Source: a virus. Taken from it: a stretch of 64,000 nt of DNA. The notes under the pieces were generated by a model. That model was given only the letters and a program-made list of their open reading frames with translations, made no database searches and was not told where the DNA came from. The stretch is taken from the IMG/VR virus record IMGVR_UViG_3300023119_001136, positions 1 to 64,000 of that record. One strand, written 5' to 3'. The number at the start of each line of letters is the position of its first letter. The stretch's first letter is position 1. Positions 23,311 through 30,196 of this stretch are shown here, in pieces. Made by a program: the position numbers and the translations under genes.

Positions 23311-24598
23311 TGTTTAGTACATCAAAAGGATCTGAGCCAAAGGTTGCTTCAAATTTTACAAGCATTTCTTTTTTAAGTGCTGCTTTTACTTCTTCAAAAA
23401 CAAACTGCCATTTTTCTGCTGGTATGCACACAACACCGTCAGGATCACCAAAAATAATATCATTGTTGCGTACTCTTACACCGTTAACAGTTACTGGCAT
23501 ATTCATTTCTTCAAGTGTACCTTCGTATCTAATATCGTCAGGCATTCTTGTATGTGCAAACAATGGTAAACCGATTTGTGTAACCCTATCTACATCACGT
23601 GTGGGGCCATCTACAACAACACCCACTGCACCGCTTCTATATGCAAAGTGTGCGTTTAAATCGCCAAAGTATGCTTTGTCTTTTACATCTGTGGAAACTA
23701 TAATTACATCACCTGGTGCAACAAATTCATAACTTCCTAAGGCGTCAAATATACCTTCCCAATGTGGTAATGCAGGGTCTTTTTGATCTTGTGGTAATTC
23801 TTTTAATTTAAGCGTTTTTGCATATCCTAAAAATGTACCGTTGTTCATAGATTTTATTTCACTACTTAAAAAATGATCAATACCGTTTTCTTTGCAAATA
23901 TCACTTAACAAACAACTACTAATACTTTTGCTTAACATTTTAAGTTGTTGTACTTTTTTTGCTCGTTGTCCTGCACAAATATCTCTTGCAAATACAAGAT
24001 CTTCTTGATTGTTGATATCTACAAGTTGTAAAGGTGTGACAGGCCATAGCATTACATTATCTGTATAACGTTTTTCAACAGGATTTCCGTTTGTTTTTAC
24101 AGCATAAAAACTCATTGCTTCGATAATATGATTTGGTAAGTCTACACTGTTAGGAATACTATTACCATATGCAGGTTGATGATCGTCCCATAAGTATAAT
24201 TTTTGCTCAGATACAGCAACTAAACTTGTAGTAGGACTTTCCTTTAAATCTCTTAATGCAGGATCAATTACAGATTTATCTATAAACGGTGCTGTACATA
24301 ATACTTGCACTACTATATCTGCATCTGTAACTCTTGATTCGTTAGCAAACATTGCATGTCCATCAGTTTTGTTGTTTGCTAGGTTAGGATCTCTATAGTG
24401 ATGTTTAATCGGTAAGTCTCTTGCTAATCTGTGTAATTCTTCACTTTCACTATCTAGCCAAACCTCGTCTATTTCTTCACATTCTAATAACTGTCTTAAT
24501 TTACGCTTAAACAAATACTCTCCGTCTAATACTTGTAAATTTTTATTTTCAATTCTTTCACTAGTTCCTTTTGCAGGTACAAATGCTACTGTTTTCAT
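23294..24598 (-). CDS. CMP-sugar synthetase fused to RraA-like aldolase
   Basis: This 434-aa fusion has two parts. Residues 1-215 are a NeuA/KdsB-type cytidylyltransferase: FVPAKGTSERIENKNLQVLD near 6-25 and VVQVLCTAPF near 95-104. Residues 220-434 are RraA/HMG-aldolase-like: GDVIIVSTDVKDKAYFGDL near 295-313, GAVGVVVDGPTRDVDRV near 323-339, and IIFGDPDGVVCIP near 385-397. Class II pyruvate aldolases of this family make or split 2-keto acids. The chain could form a nonulosonate- or Kdo-like acid and load it onto CMP. A Shine-Dalgarno (GAGGAG) precedes the ATG. Confidence 0.8.
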   Translation of the reverse strand: MKTVAFVPAKGTSERIENKNLQVLDGEYLFKRKLRQLLECEEIDEVWLDSESEELHRLARDLPIKHHYRDPNLANNKTDGHAMFANESRVTDADIVVQVLCTAPFIDKSVIDPALRDLKESPTTSLVAVSEQKLYLWDDHQPAYGNSIPNSVDLPNHIIEAMSFYAVKTNGNPVEKRYTDNVMLWPVTPLQLVDINNQEDLVFARDICAGQRAKKVQQLKMLSKSISSCLLSDICKENGIDHFLSSEIKSMNNGTFLGYAKTLKLKELPQDQKDPALPHWEGIFDALGSYEFVAPGDVIIVSTDVKDKAYFGDLNAHFAYRSGAVGVVVDGPTRDVDRVTQIGLPLFAHTRMPDDIRYEGTLEEMNMPVTVNGVRVRNNDIIFGDPDGVVCIPAEKWQFVFEEVKAALKKEMLVKFEATFGSDPFDVLNNVGLF

Positions 24599-25359
24599 AA
24601 TTTCTCCTCTATGGTAACTTCTTTGCCTTTTTTATAGTTGCTCTTATTAGCTTTAGTCACCCAGTGTCTTAAATATTCTTTTAATTCTGTGTGCATAAAA
24701 GGTACAATACTATCAACTGCTGTTGCAAGATGTTTCAATTTAGAGCCTTTCTTTTCAGCAGTATGTATGGCATCCCACCATACACCTGTATCCAATCTCC
24801 TACTGACTTTTAATATCTGTAGGGAATTATGACACAATTTATAAAAGTCAATAACATGTTGTGTATTTTTATCTTTCATGTTAAGCATAAAAAATCCAGT
24901 TTCTGCTTCTTTTCCTTTTACTTTGCCGCCTGCTGGAATATCAACAGAAAGTGTGTCTTCTGGTAATAAGTTTTCTATAAACTCTAAAGGTATTTTTTTA
25001 TTAGTAATTACATCACTATCTAACCATATAAAAACATCTTGTTCACATTCTTGTAATGCTGCTGTAATTACATGGCCTTTAATCCAACTAAATTTGTATC
25101 TAGAAAATAAATCTTTTCCCTTAGGATCATGCGGTACATGTGGATATATTAATTCTAAAAATTTATCTAAGTCATTACGAACCTTTTCAAAATCTTTTAC
25201 AATCAATCTAGGATTATCAATGTCAGGTACAAACCCTTCAGCCCATAATTCTATTGAAATATTTTTAGGCCAGTATTCTAAAAAACTAGTAATACAATCT
25301 TTTCCAATTTGATTGTAGTACGGTTCGTGTTGTGATGTAACTACTCTAAAAGTTCGCAT
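24595..25359 (-). CDS. GT-A-type glycosyltransferase (first gene of the minus-strand run)
   Basis: This 254-aa protein carries VFIWLDSDVITNKKIPL near residue 108-124 (DSD metal site), ETGFFMLNMKDKN near 150-162 and WWDAIH near 197-202. These match the GT halves of 16528-17439 and 17439-18278. It starts the minus-strand glycan operon next to the divergent gmd gene and overlaps the fusion gene by 4 nt. AAGGA sits upstream of the ATG. Specificity unknown. Confidence 0.75.
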   Translation of the reverse strand: MRTFRVVTSQHEPYYNQIGKDCITSFLEYWPKNISIELWAEGFVPDIDNPRLIVKDFEKVRNDLDKFLELIYPHVPHDPKGKDLFSRYKFSWIKGHVITAALQECEQDVFIWLDSDVITNKKIPLEFIENLLPEDTLSVDIPAGGKVKGKEAETGFFMLNMKDKNTQHVIDFYKLCHNSLQILKVSRRLDTGVWWDAIHTAEKKGSKLKHLATAVDSIVPFMHTELKEYLRHWVTKANKSNYKKGKEVTIEEKL

Positions 25360-25389
25360 GAGAATCCTTATTCAATTAAGTACGTATAT

Positions 25390-25403
25390 TTAGTAAATAA
25401 ATA
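25390..25403 (+). promoter_or_regulatory. late promoter box upstream of gmd
   Basis: AGTAAATAAATA on the plus strand at 25392-25403, followed by a leader of about 30 nt that includes CGGAG, a Shine-Dalgarno, 8 nt before the gmd ATG. It gives this lone plus-strand gene its own promoter. Confidence 0.6.
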
Positions 25404-25432
25404 ACTGCGTATTTAAAAGTTCGGAGCATAAC

Positions 25433-26407
25433 ATGAAAAAACGTGCATTAGTAACAGGCATCACAGGACAAGACGGTGCTTATCTAGCAAAATTATTATT
25501 AGAAAAAGACTATGAAGTATATGGTTTTGCAAGTAGACGAGTCAACCAAAATTATTCAAACACCGATTACTTAGGAATCACTGGAAAAATTAACTTTGTA
25601 CACGGTGATGTAACAGATATTAGCAGTGTTAATCATGCTATTAAAGTTTCTAGACCACACGAACTGTATAATCTTGCTGCAATGAGTTTTGTAGGACTAA
25701 GTTGGCAAGAACCAATTCATACAGCAAATGTTGATGCTATGGGTCCATTGTATATTATGGAGTCTTTAAGACAACATTCACCAGATACAAAATTTTATCA
25801 AGCAAGCACAAGCGAAATGTATGGAAATAGTTATGAAGAAAATCATACACAAAACGAACTTACACCTATGCGTCCTAGATCACCTTACGGTTTTAGTAAA
25901 GTATTTGCACACAATGCTGTTGTAAACTATAGAGATAGTTATAGTTTATATGCAACTAGTGGCATTTTGTTTAATCATGAATCGCCTATTAGAGGTAAAG
26001 AATTTGTTACACGTAAAATTACAGACGGTGTTGCTCGTATCAAAGCAGGACTACAAGATACAATTGAGTTAGGAAATTTAGATCCTAGAAGAGACTGGGG
26101 ATTTGCAGGTGATTATGTTGAAGCAATGTGGTTGATGATGCAACAAGATACACCAGAAGATTATGTAATTTCAACAGGCAAAACTTGGAGTATTAAAGAA
26201 CTCTGCAATGCTGCATTTAGTGCTGCTGGAATAGATAATTGGGAAGATAAAATCGTAACAAATCCTGCATTTGTAAGACCTGCAGAACTTTATTATCTAA
26301 AAGGCGATAGTACAAAAGCAAAAGAAAAACTAGGATGGGAGCCTAGTGTAAGTTTTGAAGAATTAATTACAATGATGGTACAAGCCGATTTGGAAAGATA
26401 CAGTTAA
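25433..26407 (+). CDS. gmd: GDP-mannose 4,6-dehydratase
   Basis: This enzyme turns GDP-mannose into GDP-4-keto-6-deoxymannose, the precursor of fucose, rhamnose and perosamine. The 324-aa protein has the NADP motif TGITGQDGAYLAKLLLEK near residues 8-25 and ASRRV at 34-38. It has LAAMSFVGLSW near 83-93, STSEMYG near 126-132 (catalytic Ser/Thr) and SPYGFSKVFAH near 150-160 (Tyr and Lys). SIKELCNAAF and KLGWEPSVSFEELI mark the C-terminal domain. It is the only plus-strand gene of the island. Next steps (reductase, epimerase) are not seen. Confidence 0.95.
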   Translation: MKKRALVTGITGQDGAYLAKLLLEKDYEVYGFASRRVNQNYSNTDYLGITGKINFVHGDVTDISSVNHAIKVSRPHELYNLAAMSFVGLSWQEPIHTANVDAMGPLYIMESLRQHSPDTKFYQASTSEMYGNSYEENHTQNELTPMRPRSPYGFSKVFAHNAVVNYRDSYSLYATSGILFNHESPIRGKEFVTRKITDGVARIKAGLQDTIELGNLDPRRDWGFAGDYVEAMWLMMQQDTPEDYVISTGKTWSIKELCNAAFSAAGIDNWEDKIVTNPAFVRPAELYYLKGDSTKAKEKLGWEPSVSFEELITMMVQADLERYS

Positions 26408-26964
26408 CCTTTCCAATAAATTTTATCTTGTGCGACAGAAAAAATTAATTTATATCCCCAATCAGTCATAAAATTATGATACGTATTATCATTATTTCGT
26501 ACACCTGCATTATCTTCTATACAAATATAATCTATTGTATAATCATCTTCAATCGCACCTAGTATTTCTAGTTCACTACCTTCTGTATCAATTTGCAAGT
26601 AGTTGATATGTTTAGGAATAGGCAAACTACTAAATTTATAACTTTTTGCTTTTATTGTCTTAATTGCTTTTTCAGGATGAGCATGTGTTTCTTTTATACC
26701 TGTGTGTCCTCTTAGTCCTACATCGATAATATCAACATACCCATCTTCTTTCCACACAGCACCTTGAATAACTGGTGTTGTTCTATTTTTCTTAATTGCT
26801 CTTACATTTGAAGGAACGGGTTCAATTAGTAAACCTTGCCATCCTTTAAATTCTAAAACCTTTGTAGTGTTTTGAGTTTTGCCGTTCATTACGCCAATTT
26901 CAATAAAATATCCATCTTTGATATCTTTACCAATTTCTTTATAAAACCATTCAGTTGCCTTCAA
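26404..26964 (-). CDS. FkbM-family methyltransferase
   Basis: This 186-aa protein fits FkbM methyltransferases, which often methylate hydroxyls of sugars or polyketides. The SAM motif is YFIEIGVMNGKTQ near residues 19-31. VLEFKGWQGLLIEPVPSN and NYLQIDTEGSELEILGAI near 121-138 are the typical family blocks. It starts with TTG at 26964 after a strong GGAGG. It overlaps the gmd stop by 4 nt on the opposite strand. A sugar methylation role in the island is likely. Confidence 0.85.
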   Translation of the reverse strand: MKATEWFYKEIGKDIKDGYFIEIGVMNGKTQNTTKVLEFKGWQGLLIEPVPSNVRAIKKNRTTPVIQGAVWKEDGYVDIIDVGLRGHTGIKETHAHPEKAIKTIKAKSYKFSSLPIPKHINYLQIDTEGSELEILGAIEDDYTIDYICIEDNAGVRNNDNTYHNFMTDWGYKLIFSVAQDKIYWKG

Positions 26965-27416
26965 AGTGTTGCATCCTCCATACCTGCTACACGTAACTTT
27001 ACAACATTAGTGATTTGCCATTGTTTTTGATCAAGTGCTTTTAAAACACCTAACCACTTGTTACGCATTAATGCAAATTCATTAATAATTTTTTCGTAGT
27101 CAACAACATCAGATTCGCCGTCGACGTATTTTTCAACATCGCGACTTGATAGAGCACGTTGATAATTTTCAAGATATTTTTTGAAAAATGAGCTACGCAA
27201 TCTACGTAGCTCAATATTCAAGTAGTTGAGTATTGCTTCAATTTCTTGAAGTTGATTAAATCTATGCTCAACAATACCAGGCATAGCCGCTGCTGACTTT
27301 TCAACATTTCCTACAAGTTTACATTCTCGACGTGCATCTTGTAGTTCTTTTTCAAAGTACAAGATTGCGTCTGGAATTTTAGAAATATCTCTTGATACCT
27401 CTGAGTACCATCCCAT
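26961..27416 (-). CDS. uvsY: recombination mediator UvsY
   Basis: UvsY loads UvsX onto gp32-covered single-stranded DNA. This 151-aa helical, charged protein sits directly downstream of uvsX, a position seen in related phages. Its C-terminal region (WLGVLKALDQKQWQITNVVK) matches the YWGILLDF-type segment of T4 UvsY. The family is poorly conserved, so the call rests on size, helical profile and context. GAGGA precedes the ATG. The FkbM gene begins 3 nt inside its stop. Confidence 0.75.
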   Translation of the reverse strand: MGWYSEVSRDISKIPDAILYFEKELQDARRECKLVGNVEKSAAAMPGIVEHRFNQLQEIEAILNYLNIELRRLRSSFFKKYLENYQRALSSRDVEKYVDGESDVVDYEKIINEFALMRNKWLGVLKALDQKQWQITNVVKLRVAGMEDATL

Positions 27417-27418
27417 AT

Positions 27419-27643
27419 CTATTCCTCATATTCATCGTAATGATCTTCTTCGTCCATTTCAAGGAAATAATAGATAGCGTTGTCTAATATTTTATCATGC
27501 CCTAGAATTTCTTCTAATTGCACATCATCAAACCCGTAGTCCACTAGAAGATCAACATATCGCTCTGCGGCTGCTTCTACTTCTTTTTTGTCTAAGTGTA
27601 TCTTAAAAACATCCCAAATGTCGCATGCCTGCTCTTCATTCAT
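27419..27643 (-). CDS. acidic hypothetical protein between uvsX and uvsY
   Basis: This 74-aa protein is strongly acidic, ending in YYFLEMDEEDHYDEYEE, and is largely helical (residues 5-45). An acidic tail like that of single-strand-binding proteins can compete with DNA or bind partners, so a role in the UvsX/UvsY system is possible. It overlaps uvsX by 8 nt and sits 2 nt upstream of uvsY. AGGAG is present 10 nt before the ATG. No motif is recognised. Confidence 0.75.
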   Translation of the reverse strand: MNEEQACDIWDVFKIHLDKKEVEAAAERYVDLLVDYGFDDVQLEEILGHDKILDNAIYYFLEMDEEDHYDEYEE

Positions 27644-28718
27644 TTTCGACTAACTCCTCGTGGTCATCTACTTCTTCTGTAGTGCCGGTATTTACCACAT
27701 TACGTTCTTTTTCGAGGTAATCCGTCATGACCTTGTCGAGTAATTCGCCTTTCCAGTTTTTACGATATTCTAACAATTCTTCGCCTGCTATTGTTGTATA
27801 TTTTAATCTATTGCCTTGTTTTTCGATCATGCCTTTTGCTTCAAATAACTCAACAAGTCCGCTGTAAGGATTCATACCTGTTTCATATGGAATCTTTACT
27901 TGTACACCTTCGAAAGGTTTAGCGTAACGTGTTTTCATTACCTTACAACCAGCACGAATACCACGTACATCACTTACTTTGTTACCATCTTCATCTTCTT
28001 TTAGTTTTAGTTTTTTCATTGCTACAACAATTGAAGATGCATAGATAAATCCTTGACCACCTGAGATTTTGTCATCTGGATCAAACATATCTTGCGATGC
28101 ATAAGTATGATTAGTACAAACAAGTCCTACATTATGTGAACCAATCATATTAACTGTGTTACGAACAAGTGCAGTAAGTTGCTTAGGTTTGCGACCCATA
28201 TCACCTTTCATATCACCTTTGTTAAACTGATCAATATCAGTAGGAGTAAGTAACATGCCTAATGAGTCAACAACAAACAATACTTTAGGACGATCTTCTT
28301 CAGACATATCTTTATAGTCTGCCATAAACGTACTAATAGTTTTAGCAACGTCATCGATCATTGACATGTTTAGTTTTAGAAGTTTTTCTTCTGAAGTATC
28401 TACATCAAGTGCTTGTAACCACGACTCGTCAAGTGCATTCTCTGAGTCAATAAGAACTACAAAGATACCCTGGTCTTGTGCTGCCTTGACAATGTTACCC
28501 GAACAGATATAAGATTTGCCTGCGCCAGACTCACCGGCGAAAACAGTAACTTTTCCCAATGGGACTCCCTTATGGAAGTCCCCTGAGATCAAATAGTTGA
28601 GTGCAAAGTTTCCTGTGCTGATCCAATCAGTTGGATCATTAAAACCTGCACTCATTCCGCTAATCGACTTTGTTAAATCTTTACGGAATTTACTTGGATC
28701 AAATGCCTTAATTGCCAT
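27636..28718 (-). CDS. uvsX: recombinase UvsX (RecA-like)
   Basis: UvsX catalyses strand exchange for recombination-dependent replication. It has 360 aa (T4: about 391). Walker A FAGESGAGKSYICS lies near residues 60-73, and a Walker B-like strand KVLFVVDSLGML near 144-155. SGGQGFIYASSIVVAMKKLK near 219-238 and GIRAGCKVMKTRYAKPF near 253-270 form the DNA-binding loops. The C-terminus is acidic (TEEVDDHEELVENE). The start overlaps the 63-aa gene by one base. Confidence 0.96.
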   Translation of the reverse strand: MAIKAFDPSKFRKDLTKSISGMSAGFNDPTDWISTGNFALNYLISGDFHKGVPLGKVTVFAGESGAGKSYICSGNIVKAAQDQGIFVVLIDSENALDESWLQALDVDTSEEKLLKLNMSMIDDVAKTISTFMADYKDMSEEDRPKVLFVVDSLGMLLTPTDIDQFNKGDMKGDMGRKPKQLTALVRNTVNMIGSHNVGLVCTNHTYASQDMFDPDDKISGGQGFIYASSIVVAMKKLKLKEDEDGNKVSDVRGIRAGCKVMKTRYAKPFEGVQVKIPYETGMNPYSGLVELFEAKGMIEKQGNRLKYTTIAGEELLEYRKNWKGELLDKVMTDYLEKERNVVNTGTTEEVDDHEELVENE

Positions 28719-28909
28719 TAGTCACTCAAGTCCATTGATGTAAGTGAACGTACACCTTCGATCATTTCATCGGCAGTATTGTACATTACTTTGGCTGTAG
28801 AATAATCATCTTCATGATTTCTACCTGATACTTCAATGAAATATCCGTTATCTAGAATATTCACACTGAAATAATTGTCAATAGATTTTAATTTGTCAGA
28901 TACTTGCAT
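28718..28909 (-). CDS. hypothetical protein (63 aa) between gp32 and uvsX
   Basis: This 63-aa protein has an alternating strand pattern (NYFSVNILDNGYFIEVSG) and a helical tail. An AGGAG/AAGG ribosome site precedes the ATG at 28909, 15 nt after the gp32 stop. It ends at the uvsX start. No motif is seen. Co-transcription with gp32 and uvsX implies a replication or recombination role. Confidence 0.75.
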   Translation of the reverse strand: MQVSDKLKSIDNYFSVNILDNGYFIEVSGRNHEDDYSTAKVMYNTADEMIEGVRSLTSMDLSD

Positions 28910-28923
28910 CCTTATCTCCTATT

Positions 28924-29949
28924 TTATTGGTTTTGTCTTGCACGGATCATTGCAAGAATGTCCTGTGCGCTTCCGCTTTCTTCTGCAGGTGCTGCTTCTG
29001 CTGCTGGAGCAGGTTCTGGCGTTGCTGCCGGAGCAGGATCTTGCCAACCTGTGTCAGTTACAGTTTCAGCAACTGGTGCTGCTGGTGCTGCTGGTGCCGG
29101 AGCACTTTGACTTACCGCAGTTGCTTGTGGACTTGCTTTTACGTTAGGATCACCTGTACGTGCTTGCATACCCGCTGGACGGAAGTATTGTGACCAACGT
29201 TCTGCATCGTATGCTTCACCGTCTACACTTGCTTCAAACATTTCAGTCAAAACCTTAACTTCAACTTCGCCTGGTTTTTTAGGCAGGAAGTCATTAAGAT
29301 TAAACAATCCATGTTCATTGACTGCATTCATTTCACTATCACTTAGTGGACGTTCGCGACGTGCCCAAGTTGACGTGCCATAATCAGCATAACCACCTTT
29401 TGAAGTTTTGTTAAGACGGAAATCTACACCAGCAGTATAGTCCGTTGGTAGTTCTTCCATATCAGGATCCATAAGAGCCTGTTTAATAATTTGGAAAATT
29501 TGTGGACCAATAATAAACCTACGAATTGGATTATTAGGAGTAGTATCTTCACTCAAAGGATTATCTGATACAAATCCTTGGAAGATATAAGAACGTTTCT
29601 TCCAATACTTACGACCCATATCTTCTAGACTTGGATCCTTAAACCAACCACGCACTTCTGCTAGAATTGGACATGATTCTCCATACATTTCCATACATGG
29701 AACTTGTACCTGTACTGGACGTGAATCTGTTTCGCCTTTTACGCCAGCAAACGGAAGTTTAATCATCAAACGTTCTTTCCAAAAGAAAGTATTTGAATCA
29801 TCGCCGTCTGGCAAGAAACGCATAGTTACACTATCGCCTTCCTTGATATTCCAAAATGGGTAAATTGCGTTATCGCCACCTGATGTCGTGCCACTTGAGC
29901 GATTTTCTTGTTCTTTTAACTTTGCACGAATTTCTGCTAATGATGCCAT
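28924..29949 (-). CDS. 32: single-stranded DNA-binding protein gp32
   Basis: gp32 coats single-stranded DNA and links helicase, polymerase and UvsX. It has 341 aa (T4: 301). The OB-fold core starts YPFWNIKEGDSVTMRFLPDG near residue 30-49. VPCMEMYGESCPI near 85-97 gives a Cys pair that could belong to a metal site. YIFQGFVSDNPL and RFIIGPQIFQIIKQ follow. The C-terminal 60 residues are Ala/Pro-rich (PAPAAPAAPVAE), then acidic and polar: an extended flexible tail longer than in T4. AAGGAGG precedes the ATG. Confidence 0.93.
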   Translation of the reverse strand: MASLAEIRAKLKEQENRSSGTTSGGDNAIYPFWNIKEGDSVTMRFLPDGDDSNTFFWKERLMIKLPFAGVKGETDSRPVQVQVPCMEMYGESCPILAEVRGWFKDPSLEDMGRKYWKKRSYIFQGFVSDNPLSEDTTPNNPIRRFIIGPQIFQIIKQALMDPDMEELPTDYTAGVDFRLNKTSKGGYADYGTSTWARRERPLSDSEMNAVNEHGLFNLNDFLPKKPGEVEVKVLTEMFEASVDGEAYDAERWSQYFRPAGMQARTGDPNVKASPQATAVSQSAPAPAAPAAPVAETVTDTGWQDPAPAATPEPAPAAEAAPAEESGSAQDILAMIRARQNQ

Positions 29950-30010
29950 AGTAATGCCTCCTTATATATGCCTATGTTCTATGTGCCTTTATGTGTAGCA
30001 CATTATCTTT

Positions 30011-30059
30011 ATACTACACAAAGTTATTTATCTTGTCAACTGTTTTTTTTATTTTTTTT
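30011..30059 (-). promoter_or_regulatory. strong sigma70-type promoter with UP-like A-tract for gp32
   Basis: Minus strand: TTGACA (30034-30039), 17-nt spacer, TAGTAT (30011-30016). The expected start is near 30004, giving a leader of about 55 nt. Immediately upstream of the -35 (30042-30059) is a run of A with one T, like an UP element that binds the RNA polymerase alpha subunit. This would drive gp32, uvsX and uvsY. Confidence 0.8.
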
Positions 30060-30071
30060 GGACTCGGACTA

Positions 30072-30138
30072 CGCCGGGGCCCACTTGTCTACCTAGGCAG
30101 ACGGTTGGATGCCCCAAGGCGCTGTCACTGTTTCTACA
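30072..30138 (-). other. structured GC-rich element of unknown role
   Basis: In an AT-rich genome this stretch is markedly GC-rich and can fold on the minus strand. An outer helix (CGCC with GGCG, then GGGGC with GCCCC) encloses a 6-bp stem with a CTAG loop (stem GTCTGC/GTAGAC). It lies 60-120 nt after the stop of the 518-aa gene and just upstream of the gp32 promoter. It is followed by a run of A, not U, on this strand, so it is not a standard terminator. A second hairpin (CTAAC/GTTAG) lies at 30149-30163. I found no tRNA pattern. Confidence 0.55.
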
Positions 30139-30196
30139 AAGGGTCTTGCTAACCTTCGGTTAGGATCGTTAACAAGAGTATCTTTGCTCGAAAATC

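Noticed and set aside
30040-30060. T-run after a putative plus-strand hairpin, read as a plus-strand terminator
   Set aside because: The GC-rich hairpin lies downstream, not upstream, of the T run on the plus strand, and no plus-strand gene ends there. The run is better explained as an A-tract upstream of the gp32 -35 box on the minus strand.
30060-30165. A tRNA gene in the structured region
   Set aside because: No acceptor stem with a T-arm (GTTC-type loop) and anticodon arm at the right spacing could be found on either strand.
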